A stretch of 64,000 nucleotides of DNA from Komagataeibacter nataicola (GTDB lineage Bacteria; Pseudomonadota; Alphaproteobacteria; Acetobacterales; Acetobacteraceae), in the NCBI RefSeq assembly GCF_003207795.1, contig NZ_NIRT01000013.1, forward strand, positions 1 through 64,000, in the 5' to 3' direction. A program made the position numbers and the translations under genes. Positions 34,325 to 44,101 of this stretch are shown here, piece by piece (positions within the stretch are counted from its first letter, which is position 1; each line of letters begins with the position of its first letter). The notes beneath the pieces were generated by a model. It saw nothing but the letters and a program-made list of their open reading frames with translations, had not been told where the DNA came from and did no database searches.

Positions 34325-36865
34325 ATGGACGATTTCAAAAAACGTAATTTGATAACACAACGATATAATATGTTACGGGACCGTTTGTATCGTTATGATT
34401 TACCGCAGTTTTTATCCCGTAATTATGAATGCAGGGATTTAACGCAAGACAGTATACATGCAAGTCGTCTTCGTGTGGACCATGTTGATTACAGTACACA
34501 TGTTTTCCGTTTGGTTAATCAGGAAGACACGGACCCGATGCCGGGCAAGGTGAAGACGCCGCCTGAATTTGAAAAGATTATTCTGTATAAGAATCTACGG
34601 TCGGGCATCTGGTCTATTCGCCAGGAAGGCAACATGCCATCTGTTCCACGTTATGATGCAGAAGGTGAAGTTGTCGGTGTCAAAGACCGATTAAGCATTC
34701 TGGACTTATATATAAGAAGTCATCCTATGATGACGGAAGAATTCACAACCCGTGACGGGACGCATGTTCCATCGGTTGAAATGAAACCGTATGAGAAGGA
34801 AAAGAAGGCTATACGGATTCTTGCTTTTGAATTGTATGGCATCAACATGTTGAACAAGCGTGAGCGTCAGGACTATATCAAGCGTGGTCTGTTACTTCCT
34901 GATGTCACAGAAGAAACAGGGCGTGAACTAACGCAGTCTCGCATCAAAGAATACAATGACATGTCACCAGCAGGAAATGGTGCGCGTGAAACATTGCGTT
35001 CGCTTGGCATGAATGATGATGTTATCCGTGACCTTTTGCCTAAGTTAAAGGAAACTGGTGACGGTGCTATTGTTTATCCTGTATTCAAGACGGGTGAACA
35101 GGTTTCTTATGAGGCTATCACACTGGAACAGGGCAATCGTTATCAGGCGCAGTCTATTGGCAAGATTGGCGATGATGATGCGCGTGTGAAGATAATAGCC
35201 CGTGATATGAAATCGGGTTTCAGTGCTTATCAGGACTTCAAGAAAAGGGGGATGATAAAGAATCCTGATGAAGTGCAGATATTGGTATCATCTGTTGATT
35301 GCAATACAGACTTGAAGTCGGACTTGGCTGATTTAATACATGACAGTCGTTCGAATGCTGTTTTTGTCGTAGCGCGTGATGCAGAACGCTATCCTGTTTA
35401 TGTGACGGGCAGGGAAGGCGAAAAGAAGGAATTTGTATCGTATCCCCGTGACAGTGACCTGTTCGCCAATGACGTTGCTGATGCCATAAAGGTTAGTGGT
35501 CGCAAATCGGTTAACATGCAGAACCCTCCTCGAACGCATAGAACCTGGTCGAACGTGGCGGACGGTATTGTTGTTGACCATGGCTACAACAAGATTGAAA
35601 CGGGTGAACTGTTAAACAAGCTCAAGGGCATGCAAAGACAGGATGCCTATAATGTTTTAAATGAAGTGTTTTCGGAACGTACCAGCGATATTGGTCACAC
35701 GTTTGCAACGCGCAAGCCGACGCCTGATGTATCGGACATGGTGCGTGCATATGAACAGGTTTTTCAGGACCGTGTGCTTGCTGTTGAATCATCCGTTCGG
35801 ACGATGCATGCAAGACCTACACAGCACTCCAACTCCATCATCAGCAAAAGTTTGCCAGCCGAAGATTTAGAAAAGGTCATTGCCAGGAACCGTGCGCGTC
35901 TTCAGGGTAATTTTGATAGACGTGAACCGATACCGAATGATGACCCTTACCTATTATCGCGTGGCATCTTACCGGCGACCATTGCCGCCTTCAATCAATC
36001 TGGTGACATTCGCAGGGACCGTCAGGACTATTCTGGTGACAGGTGCAATCCAGAAGGCTTTGTGGTTGCTCACAGGGATGCGCAGGGGGGCTTGTCTGGA
36101 TATGAACGTAAGGGACCGAAACCACCGCAGACACCTGAGAACATTCAAAAGGGTGTAAACTTCGACAAGTCATTTTCAATTTTCGTAGCCGGTGGAACCA
36201 AGTTATCTACGCAGTTACGAAATGGTGACGCTATTGAACGTGCTTATGTCGGTGAATCTGTTGTGGACCTGTTATCGGCTTGGCAACATGACGGTTCACC
36301 TGAGAACAGCATATTGATGTCTGTTTATGGCAACACCAGTGAACATGCTCATCGTGTGACGGCTCAGGTTATCAGTGAAGGCAACCCCCAGGCGTCTGTA
36401 TATCTTTGCTTTGACAATGACAGTGCGGGAAACACGTTCAGTGAAAAGTTCCGTGCGATTGCGCCGAAGGGATTGGAAGTTTTCGACCATCATCCTCCAG
36501 CAGAATACAAGGACTGGAATGATTGCATCCAGGGCAAGTTGTGGAAACAGGACACACCTGATGCATTGTGGAGAAAGTTCAGCAGCAATGTTCCCGATTT
36601 TCAGATTGTTGAACTGAAGGAAGAATTTGGTGACCAGATTCCACAGGATATGATTGACCAGGTTAACATGTGGTATCCTGAAGAAATCATGGAAGATGAT
36701 GAAATGGATATCGCATCAAAGGATGACGTTGAAAAAATACGTGATGCTGATAATGAACAGATAGTAGATGATGTCATCGACGATGCTAATGATGACACCA
36801 ATGACCGTGCTTTGTCTTGGTTAGAAGAAGAAGAAGATATTATGTCATCATCACATAAGATGTGA
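34325..36865 (+). CDS. Toprim primase-like protein (DUF3991/Toprim type)
   Basis: 846 residues; I chose the ATG at 34325 because GGAGGAAGAAGGA precedes it. The frame upstream starts with TTG and has no ribosome site. The C-terminal third has a DUF3991-like lead (DDPYLLSRGILPATIAAF) and a Toprim fold: YVGES (E644), YLCFDNDSAG (D697, D699) and KDWNDC (~D730). These acidic residues bind Mg in primases and topoisomerases. The N-terminal two thirds are not recognised. In IncI plasmids a primase (Sog) is exported with the DNA. This protein ends LEEEEDIMSSSHKM, an acidic block plus short Ser/Met tail. It overlaps the convergent membrane gene by 15 bases. Confidence 0.82.
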   Translation: MDDFKKRNLITQRYNMLRDRLYRYDLPQFLSRNYECRDLTQDSIHASRLRVDHVDYSTHVFRLVNQEDTDPMPGKVKTPPEFEKIILYKNLRSGIWSIRQEGNMPSVPRYDAEGEVVGVKDRLSILDLYIRSHPMMTEEFTTRDGTHVPSVEMKPYEKEKKAIRILAFELYGINMLNKRERQDYIKRGLLLPDVTEETGRELTQSRIKEYNDMSPAGNGARETLRSLGMNDDVIRDLLPKLKETGDGAIVYPVFKTGEQVSYEAITLEQGNRYQAQSIGKIGDDDARVKIIARDMKSGFSAYQDFKKRGMIKNPDEVQILVSSVDCNTDLKSDLADLIHDSRSNAVFVVARDAERYPVYVTGREGEKKEFVSYPRDSDLFANDVADAIKVSGRKSVNMQNPPRTHRTWSNVADGIVVDHGYNKIETGELLNKLKGMQRQDAYNVLNEVFSERTSDIGHTFATRKPTPDVSDMVRAYEQVFQDRVLAVESSVRTMHARPTQHSNSIISKSLPAEDLEKVIARNRARLQGNFDRREPIPNDDPYLLSRGILPATIAAFNQSGDIRRDRQDYSGDRCNPEGFVVAHRDAQGGLSGYERKGPKPPQTPENIQKGVNFDKSFSIFVAGGTKLSTQLRNGDAIERAYVGESVVDLLSAWQHDGSPENSILMSVYGNTSEHAHRVTAQVISEGNPQASVYLCFDNDSAGNTFSEKFRAIAPKGLEVFDHHPPAEYKDWNDCIQGKLWKQDTPDALWRKFSSNVPDFQIVELKEEFGDQIPQDMIDQVNMWYPEEIMEDDEMDIASKDDVEKIRDADNEQIVDDVIDDANDDTNDRALSWLEEEEDIMSSSHKM

Positions 36866-37342
36866 CGGGACATCCTTTTCAAATGTCATCATGGTTTCTT
36901 TGATTGCATTTCGTAGCATAAACCAGTTGCTTGCAAAAATCAGGCAACTTGCTCCGACAACCAATTCAAGTAGTATCGTGATGACATTTGCATTCATCCA
37001 CATCATTAACATTGTGACAATCATGAATGACAACAGGAATAGACCACCTGTTATTTTCAATATGACTTGTGAAATAGATGAATCGATTATGGATTTTGTT
37101 CCTTGAACACATCCTATGACTTCATTTCCTATTCCAGCATTTACATAGAACAATGTGACAAGGTTTCCAAATCTTAGCATCCTGTTGATTTCACCTGAAA
37201 CATTCACATTTGTTAAAACAACTTCTTCACCATCATCAGTTTTCAATGTGATGCTTTTATATTTCTTGCCAAGATTGGAAGTGTTAACTTCTTCTGTTCG
37301 TAAAATATACCCTGTAATCTTTTTTGACTTCATAACACTCAT
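36851..37342 (-). CDS. Two-helix membrane protein at end of the secretion block
   Basis: 163 residues behind AAAAAAGGAGGATATCAAT. The N-terminal ~85 residues form a beta-rich soluble domain (GYILRTEEVN, ITLKTDDGEEVVL, VTLFYV). Two adjacent membrane segments follow (ILKITGGLFLLSFMIVTMLMMWM and VITILLELVVGASCLIFASNWFM), then a short tail. The 3' end overlaps the primase-like gene. It may belong to the type IVB apparatus encoded just upstream on the same strand; family not recognised. Confidence 0.65.
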   Translation of the reverse strand: MSVMKSKKITGYILRTEEVNTSNLGKKYKSITLKTDDGEEVVLTNVNVSGEINRMLRFGNLVTLFYVNAGIGNEVIGCVQGTKSIIDSSISQVILKITGGLFLLSFMIVTMLMMWMNANVITILLELVVGASCLIFASNWFMLRNAIKETMMTFEKDVPSHLM

Positions 37343-37431
37343 ATTGATATCCTCCTTTTTTATGTTGCTAACATAAAGGATACCAGATTATATCAAGATG
37401 ATATAAGGTTATGTGTTAACTAATATGATGT

Positions 37432-37491
37432 ATGCTTGAAGACACACACATTACACGGGCCTGATACACTTGTGTATCAATGCGATAGCAT
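37432..37491. repeat. R1 right-end remnant, copy J
   Basis: GCTTGAAGACACACACATTACACGGGCCTGATACA-CTTG-TGTATCAATGCGATAGCATC: a degenerate right end with its own hairpin. It lies in front of the gene starting at 37342. Confidence 0.6.
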
Positions 37492-37565
37492 CAAGAAACA
37501 ATCAACTGATATAGGAAATATTAAGAAGGGGCTAACGCCTGATAGACCTTGTGATGATGTGTGTT

Positions 37566-37598
37566 AAAAAAAATCCCTGAATGTTAAACTCAGGGACT
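37566..37598 (-). terminator. Terminator of the AAA+ ATPase gene
   Basis: AAGTCCCTGAGTTT/AACATTCAGGGA hairpin with a T run on the minus strand. Confidence 0.8.
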
Positions 37599-37616
37599 TC
37601 GTTGTTTTGTTATCTG

Positions 37617-40157
37617 TTATGCGTTGAACATATTGTTTTCTTTTGAATCCACGATGAATTCAACGTATTTCCTGAATGACCTCATATCGCCTTTGAACAC
37701 GTTTTTCAGTGCTGTGATATCGACGTTATCCAGTTGAAACCAGCCTTCACATAGCCCCCGTTCTTTTTCGATATCGCGGACAACATTCCTTGCGATTACG
37801 GGGACGTGTTCTGTTCTCGGGGCATCCACTTTGATGATGGTACACCTTGATTTCAGGGCGGGTAGTATATTGTCAGGATTATTCGCGGTCATCACCCATG
37901 TTAGCCATGACAGGTCAACAGGTCTGTTGAACCAGATATCCCGGTAGTGTTGTGCCTCCTTCTTATCCAGGACACCAAGCAGGGCGTCTTGGATGCAACC
38001 GTAGTCTCGGTGACGTGTCACCTTATCGATTTCATCAAGGATGAAAGCCATGTTCGGGCATTTTGTGCGTGCAACTTCTTCCAGGACTTGTGACGGTGTG
38101 GATTCACCGAACGACATGTGTGTGCCTGTTAGAAAAAATGAATCATGCGTGCTTGCCATATTCCGAATCATAGACGGGATGCCTACCAGTTCGAAGAATT
38201 CACGTGCCAAGGTTGACTTGCCGGTTCCAGACGGACCTACAAGAATGATGTTCGGTGACCGGACCATGATACCGTATCGGCTATATGTATCGTATGTCTT
38301 CTTCATTTCCCTGATTGCATGTTTGGCATAGGAAAACTTTGCCTCCAGTTTGGATATATCAATATTTTTCGGTTTCCGAAGTTTCAGCGGTTTCCGAAAG
38401 TTATTAAAGTCTTCGGCAATCCGTTTTTTCCGATGTAGGATGCTTGCAGGGAAGGTTTCGAAGATTGCGACTTCGCCTTCACCAGCCTTCACCTTGAAAT
38501 CTGTTGTTTCGGTATCTTTTTTTCGATGTAGTTTTTTCACGGGGTCAGGGGGGATGACTTCCTCGATGCCATCATCATTTATTTCGAAAGCAACCATTTC
38601 TTTGTGTTCATCATCTTTCCCATTGATTTCGTCAAAATCATCGGGGGGTATGATAACGGCATCGGGTGCTACGGGTATGTTACCGGGCTTTTCGGACACA
38701 GCATTTCCTATTTCACCGATAAGGTCTCGGTCTGTTATTTTTGTGCTGATGTCATTCATGGTGATGATATCGGTTGGCTTGAACCAATAAGTCATGAACT
38801 TTGATGTATCGTTTTCTTTCGAAACCTCATGTCTTTTGATATCGTAAAATAGTTTCTTAGCCATTTCCGACATGAACTCAGTATCTTTTTCCAATGCTTT
38901 ATCAATCAGGAAATGTGATATACTGAAAAGGCTTTCGATATCCTTTGTGTTATAATTAACAAGGTCAGGGACCATGTCTGTTAATGGAATGCTGAAAGCT
39001 TTTACGGGAATATCTTTGCATTCATCAAAGATGTGACCATAGATATTCGGACTGGATGCATACGCCATGACACGGACGGTTTCTAATATCAGTCTGTGAT
39101 ATGTGAAATGGACTTCACAGGCGTCATTTGTTGTGATGTCATCAATGTTTTCAACAATGAAGTCAATTAGTTCTTCAGTGAGATAACAAACTGTTTTCAG
39201 TTCACGCCAATCATCATTCAGGTCCATGCATACCATTTGCTGATACATGAATTTCAGGGCGGTTCGTTCGCATCCGAATTCTCTTATATATTCTTTTGCG
39301 ATGTATGAGTGCCGCAGCGCCAGGATGATTGCTGATTTCCCGACTGCATTAAACAGTTTGTTTTTTTCGTCATCGCTAATGATGTATCTGTTATAACTAC
39401 TCTTGATATCATCGCAGTCTTTATCGGGCGTGTGATGATATTTCATAATTGACCGGATAAAACCGATTTCAGCGCGTGCGAACAGCAACAGCCAATCGGC
39501 ATCTACAACGCTATCACCAGAATTCGTGCAAGGGTTCACAGGAAAGTCTTTGCGTGCCTGTAGGACCATTTTTGCGTCTTCAACGCAGGGGATATCCAGG
39601 GGGACTTTCAGGATAGCATCGAACACACGGTTCAGCATGTCGCCTTGTTTTTCAAAAAACAGGACGCCATCCGATGACATCCATACGGCGTTCCGGTCAT
39701 CATCACTCCACACCAGTTTCATGGTATCAAACACCACCATCACCAGTTGTGAAAAATCAAACGACAAGTGTTTTTTGTTTTCGGGGTTAAATCTTTTGGA
39801 TGTTTCACTATCCAATTTTACAGAAACGATATCTTCTCCGATTTCTTTAATCAGGATTTTTGACACGTAAGTATCAAATACAATGTCTTCTAATTTGCCA
39901 AATGCAAAAATGTTTTCGAAATCCATGTCACTTGCTGAACTCAGCAATTCGCTTGCCCGTTCACCTATTATGGTGGCAACAACCTTCTTTTCTTCACCAC
40001 AGATAGGACGACCGATTTCTTTCCTGAAATCTTCTTTTTTCTTTTCAATTGCCTTGTAGATGTCATTAGCAGACAGGCTATAGATATCACCTGTTGTGAC
40101 AACAGAATACTTGATTTCGTCATCTACCATCTTTTTTAGGAATTCAACAGCATTCAT
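37617..40157 (-). CDS. Lon-like AAA+ ATPase with large novel N-terminus
   Basis: 846 residues; start behind AAGGATATTGTC. The C-terminal ~250 residues form one AAA+ module: Walker A GPSGTGKS (~641-648), Walker B AFILDEIDK, sensor 1 VMTANN and arginine-finger region LKSRC. The pattern is closest to the Lon ATPase core, but there is no protease domain after it. The N-terminal ~590 residues are helical and not recognised, with an acidic linker around 500-560. No membrane segment. Candidate roles are remodelling of the relaxosome or secretion substrates, or unfolding of cargo for export; this is inference from the neighbouring DotA-type genes. Confidence 0.8.
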   Translation of the reverse strand: MNAVEFLKKMVDDEIKYSVVTTGDIYSLSANDIYKAIEKKKEDFRKEIGRPICGEEKKVVATIIGERASELLSSASDMDFENIFAFGKLEDIVFDTYVSKILIKEIGEDIVSVKLDSETSKRFNPENKKHLSFDFSQLVMVVFDTMKLVWSDDDRNAVWMSSDGVLFFEKQGDMLNRVFDAILKVPLDIPCVEDAKMVLQARKDFPVNPCTNSGDSVVDADWLLLFARAEIGFIRSIMKYHHTPDKDCDDIKSSYNRYIISDDEKNKLFNAVGKSAIILALRHSYIAKEYIREFGCERTALKFMYQQMVCMDLNDDWRELKTVCYLTEELIDFIVENIDDITTNDACEVHFTYHRLILETVRVMAYASSPNIYGHIFDECKDIPVKAFSIPLTDMVPDLVNYNTKDIESLFSISHFLIDKALEKDTEFMSEMAKKLFYDIKRHEVSKENDTSKFMTYWFKPTDIITMNDISTKITDRDLIGEIGNAVSEKPGNIPVAPDAVIIPPDDFDEINGKDDEHKEMVAFEINDDGIEEVIPPDPVKKLHRKKDTETTDFKVKAGEGEVAIFETFPASILHRKKRIAEDFNNFRKPLKLRKPKNIDISKLEAKFSYAKHAIREMKKTYDTYSRYGIMVRSPNIILVGPSGTGKSTLAREFFELVGIPSMIRNMASTHDSFFLTGTHMSFGESTPSQVLEEVARTKCPNMAFILDEIDKVTRHRDYGCIQDALLGVLDKKEAQHYRDIWFNRPVDLSWLTWVMTANNPDNILPALKSRCTIIKVDAPRTEHVPVIARNVVRDIEKERGLCEGWFQLDNVDITALKNVFKGDMRSFRKYVEFIVDSKENNMFNA

Positions 40158-40313
40158 GACAATATCCTTAATTCAGATGATAGATGTAGACAGACAATGC
40201 CACATCATGGACTTCATGTGTCTTTATATACTCATGACCTTCATATTTGTCAACCGGAAACCCATGTCATTATGACATACTTGATTATAGCGGTTATTAA
40301 TTATATGTGTCTT

Positions 40314-40603
40314 AGGCGCTATCGCGGGTAAGCCCGGTGATGATTGCGGCTTACATGATGACATTAAAGGTTTCGCAAAAAGAAATTATAAGTCTGTTAT
40401 CCGTGTGATTATAGAACGTGTTATCAATCATAAGTTAATGTATCGTTTATCATATAATTAACGTTATCTGGATATCCGTGTTTCGTTATCTGGATGTGAC
40501 CATTGATGTGTAGCATTGTTCTCGGATGCATTCATATCGCGTTAAAATGGCGTTACAGGCTTTATGGAAACACTTATTACACACGGGCTTAATTCGCGTT
40601 AGC
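40314..40603. repeat. Dispersed R1 ends with replaced interior, copy K
   Basis: Left end AGGCGCTATCGCGGGTAAGCCCGGTGATGAT at 40314 and right end ACACGGGCTTAATTCGCGTTAGCGC at ~40572, but the usual middle is absent. The interior instead holds CGTTATCTGGAT repeats and GGCGTTACAGGC, resembling the CGTT arrays. Confidence 0.6.
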
Positions 40604-40631
40604 GCATATGTTACCGTTCTGTTTTTGCTAA

Positions 40632-40668
40632 TAAAAAAGGTCCGATGGCTCACACCACAAGACCTTAA
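40632..40668 (-). terminator. Terminator of the secretion operon part
   Basis: Minus-strand AAGGTC...GGACCTT hairpin followed by six Ts, downstream of the stop at 40698. Confidence 0.6.
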
Positions 40669-40697
40669 AAGATTACAGCATTAGGAGATAGAACTGG

Positions 40698-41021
40698 TTA
40701 ATCGTAGATGCCGAAAAATGCCAGGATATCTTCGGCATCACTTTCAATGCGTTCTTCCATGGCATCACCGATAGGACGTAGAACCGTCATTCCCAGGAAT
40801 GCTATGGTAAATACTGCACTAACTACAAGTGCCATTAATCCCGCATGCAATATGACATGAACATTATGTTTGTCAGTAATAAAGTCTGTGAATGTTGCCC
40901 TTGATTGTGTGCTTTCACATAAATGAAAGAATATCATACAACCAATTGTCATCATACAGCCACAAAACCCCCAAACAGTCTTAATACATAAGATGACCAT
41001 ACCTTTTAAAAAATCATACAT
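40698..41021 (-). CDS. Small two-helix membrane protein
   Basis: 107 residues behind ATCAAAGGAGGACATTAAC. Two membrane segments are visible: MVILCIKTVWGFCGCMMTIGCMIFF (~9-33) and VILHAGLMALVVSAVFTIAFLGM (~54-76). The tail is acidic (MEERIESDAEDILAFFGIYD). It follows the DotA-like gene in the same direction and may be a minor subunit of the type IVB channel. No family recognised. Confidence 0.65.
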   Translation of the reverse strand: MYDFLKGMVILCIKTVWGFCGCMMTIGCMIFFHLCESTQSRATFTDFITDKHNVHVILHAGLMALVVSAVFTIAFLGMTVLRPIGDAMEERIESDAEDILAFFGIYD

Positions 41022-41152
41022 GTTAATGTCCTCCTTTGATGTAATCTAACTCTTACTATTAATACTATCATATCTGTTATAAATGTCAAGAATTTATTGC
41101 ATGTTTATCGAACAAATAATAAAGGAAGGGTGTTACCCCCTCCTTTGACACC

Positions 41153-43807
41153 TTATCCTCCTTTAACTGAACCACCACCTTTCTTCGGATGCTTATGAAC
41201 CAGTTTGTTAAGCTCGTTTGACTTGCCACTGGTATTATACATTACGCCAGCGAACTTGGCTGAATTCTCGGCTTCGCCATAGTTACGTGCGTGTGCGCCA
41301 ATCCATGTGAATACGTGTGCTTGATAATCAGTGATACCGTTAATTGACTGAATGATAACCTGGTATTTTAGATACATCAGCATGGTAACACCAGCCATTA
41401 TGGTGAATACTCCACCAAGACTACTACCTTCTTGTGCTATGAAAATTGTAGCAAAGTAGTTATCGACGCATGACATCAGGAAAGGTGCGATATAGAAAAT
41501 TGCGAAGAAACCGATGACTGAGAATGCAGGGCGCATGGCAAGATTGGCTACCAGCATGATACCTGCCTTGGATACCTGATGTATCAATTCCTGTCCATCA
41601 AGACGAACGAAAGTGAATGACCACAGGGGCGCTGCCATCATGGCTTCAATAGCGAACTTACAGCATGCAATGAATGAATAGAAAACATACATGGCGGCAA
41701 GCATTGGCATGATAAAGGCGGTAAGAATTCCAAGTGCATATAATCCAAAGACTATAGGTGAGATAAATACCCCGACGCCAACAATATATAACCCGAAACT
41801 TGGTATTGATAATATGCCAGCAGCGAACGCCATCGCTATAATTCCATTTCCAATTCCTATAATAGTATTACCCCACCACATCATTTCTGTAATCGGGTCT
41901 TTATCGGATGAATCCGTAAATGAATTTATAATTTTTGTTGACACATAGTTGATTGCTTTATTCATTAACGAAAAGCTTTTACCTGTTATGCCATCTGTAT
42001 TGCTTTTTGTTGTCGCAAAGTCCGCTCCAGTTAGCGCAGTAGGTTTTTCGTTCTCTTGTGTCCATTCATTTTCAAAACGGTTTTCGATGAATTCCACATA
42101 TTGTTTCCAACCAGGCACGTTTTCATACGAAGTCAGTTTTATGCTTGTATCAACAGGGGCCGAATTCACGATATTAGCGACGTGCTGTGAACTTGCTGCT
42201 AAGTCAACGAAGTATGCTCCAAGGAATGGCCATCCGTATGTGTCCAGACCTGATTCCATGCGCTTGTATGCGTTGCCGTTCAGTGCCACATCAAGCGTTG
42301 TCGCCGCTTTTAGAACAGTTGCATTATAACTATCGGCAAGATTTCCGTATCCAGATGTCAGGTTAGTAGGGAATTTTGCGGTGTTTGCGTCACCACCAGG
42401 TGTTGATGACTGAACCATTGCCTGTATCTGCTGACTGGAGCGAACAGACTGAATTAAGGATGACAAAGCCTGATTACGTGCCGTTATGAACGTCTGCATA
42501 TCAGTTTGCTGTTGTTTAATGGCATCGGTATCAGAAGAAGAAAGACTACCAAACTGTGCAACTGTTGCGGTACTACCGACTGTTATTTTTCCACAGTCTC
42601 CATAATCCCATTCGGTTTCCTTGCCGTCTGTTGTTGCTTGACCTTTGATATCAGGCTGTTGTGTTACCTGTGCAATATAATTAGATGCATTGGAACCATA
42701 TTGATTTGTTATTTGTGTTTTGTATGCCTGATAACACAATTCGGATTCAATAACTTCGTGAACCAGTTTTTGTCCGCCGAAATCCTGATTTCCGGTGTTC
42801 TTCAAGCCACTTTGTGTTCCAGATGTTGTGTTTCGTAGATTGGTCGCATATTCGATGCCCTGTTTTGCTAAATATGTTCCAAAGTTTTGACCACCTATCC
42901 ACAAAGACATAATGGAATATTGCCCAAGGCTTAATCCGGCTTGTGAACCAGGAATTGGTGGTAGGAAGGCGATACCCCAACAGACACGAATTGGTGCCCA
43001 CATAGTGTTCCATTCTTGTCCAAGAACCTTCCCGTCATGTGCCGTCTGTGCAATACCGATGATTGTGAAATATGTAAAAGACATCATGGCGCAGAAGAAC
43101 ACAAAGGCGTTGATATCTCCAAGCAAGTATGTGAATGCTGTTCCTGATGTATTAGACGGCGTAACCATAGTGCCGTTTTTATGTCCAAGGATATTATCTA
43201 CGAATTTGCCTGGACTATCGTTTTTTGTTGCCGTGCTGAACTGCATGGTTACTTGTTCAGTGTTATCATAATTGGATGCATGCGCGTATTGACCACTACC
43301 ACCAAGCGCCATCAAGATAACAGCCAATGGCAACCACAGTTTTGGCTTACTAATGAAATCACCAATTGATATCAGTGACCTCTTGGCAAGTTGTCTGTAA
43401 TAGTATGCATATTTGACAGCTACTGAAGTTGATGCGAATAGACAAGAAAACCACAGCATTGATGTCAATATGGTTGCATATGGTTTACTTATTATAATGT
43501 ATGCAAGAATATACAAAGTGACGAACATAAATGCAAAGCAGGTGACTTTGTATGATTTCATACGTTTGCCAATTGTATAATCATCGACATGCCGTGCTTT
43601 TGCGATTTCTTCAAATCGTTCAGCAGGGGGCATATCATCTTTTACATTTTCTGGAATAGGACATTCTTGATTTCCTATTAATATATCAACGCCTTGTTTG
43701 ACGAACTTGCCGGTTTCAACGATATTATCCTTGGTTTCGCCTGTTATCTTTTTGATAACATTAAAACCTGTAACCATTCCTAATATACTACGAGGTTTGT
43801 CCTCCAT
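41153..43807 (-). CDS. traY: DotA/TraY-family protein fused to an IcmV/TraX-like N-terminus
   Basis: 884 residues; start behind ACATAGGAGGAAAATAAA. Residues 1-165 have two membrane segments and a charged lead like IcmV/TraX. Around 158-177 a signal-like stretch ends GQYAHA. The rest is DotA/TraY: AQTAHDGKVLGQEWNTMWAPIRVCWGIAFLPP, then GLSLGQYSIMSLWIGG, a long periplasmic loop (~310-640) and a cluster of C-terminal membrane segments. DotA is a polytopic inner-membrane component of type IVB systems. In IncI plasmids TraX and TraY are separate adjacent genes, so here they seem fused. It lies in an operon with small membrane proteins. Confidence 0.88.
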   Translation of the reverse strand: MEDKPRSILGMVTGFNVIKKITGETKDNIVETGKFVKQGVDILIGNQECPIPENVKDDMPPAERFEEIAKARHVDDYTIGKRMKSYKVTCFAFMFVTLYILAYIIISKPYATILTSMLWFSCLFASTSVAVKYAYYYRQLAKRSLISIGDFISKPKLWLPLAVILMALGGSGQYAHASNYDNTEQVTMQFSTATKNDSPGKFVDNILGHKNGTMVTPSNTSGTAFTYLLGDINAFVFFCAMMSFTYFTIIGIAQTAHDGKVLGQEWNTMWAPIRVCWGIAFLPPIPGSQAGLSLGQYSIMSLWIGGQNFGTYLAKQGIEYATNLRNTTSGTQSGLKNTGNQDFGGQKLVHEVIESELCYQAYKTQITNQYGSNASNYIAQVTQQPDIKGQATTDGKETEWDYGDCGKITVGSTATVAQFGSLSSSDTDAIKQQQTDMQTFITARNQALSSLIQSVRSSQQIQAMVQSSTPGGDANTAKFPTNLTSGYGNLADSYNATVLKAATTLDVALNGNAYKRMESGLDTYGWPFLGAYFVDLAASSQHVANIVNSAPVDTSIKLTSYENVPGWKQYVEFIENRFENEWTQENEKPTALTGADFATTKSNTDGITGKSFSLMNKAINYVSTKIINSFTDSSDKDPITEMMWWGNTIIGIGNGIIAMAFAAGILSIPSFGLYIVGVGVFISPIVFGLYALGILTAFIMPMLAAMYVFYSFIACCKFAIEAMMAAPLWSFTFVRLDGQELIHQVSKAGIMLVANLAMRPAFSVIGFFAIFYIAPFLMSCVDNYFATIFIAQEGSSLGGVFTIMAGVTMLMYLKYQVIIQSINGITDYQAHVFTWIGAHARNYGEAENSAKFAGVMYNTSGKSNELNKLVHKHPKKGGGSVKGG

Positions 43808-43870
43808 TTTATTTTCCTCCTATGTTGTATCCTTTTTAATGTTACCGGTAATGTTTACAATATTATATAA

Positions 43871-44101
43871 TTACCGTAATTCCGGTTTGATTAATATTGC
43901 TGGTCCTACCACCAATGCTATGGCAACCAGTGTATTCAGTGCATCTGTGCATATTGTCCACATGTTATGACCATGTATGGCAATCAGTTGTGCATCATAT
44001 TTCATGATAACAGACCACAGACCTGTTGCCGATTTAACAATCAGCATCATGGCAAGGATTCTGGTCACGGGGTGTAATAAGATTTCTTGTAATCTATTCA
44101 T
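43871..44101 (-). CDS. Small membrane protein of the type IVB block
   Basis: 76 residues with two membrane segments (VTRILAMMLIVKSATGLWSVIM and DALNTLVAIALVVGPAILI). It starts directly at the upstream stop and is transcribed toward the DotA-like gene. The size and position recall small IncI subunits between traQ and traX, but no family can be named from sequence alone. Confidence 0.65.
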   Translation of the reverse strand: MNRLQEILLHPVTRILAMMLIVKSATGLWSVIMKYDAQLIAIHGHNMWTICTDALNTLVAIALVVGPAILIKPELR

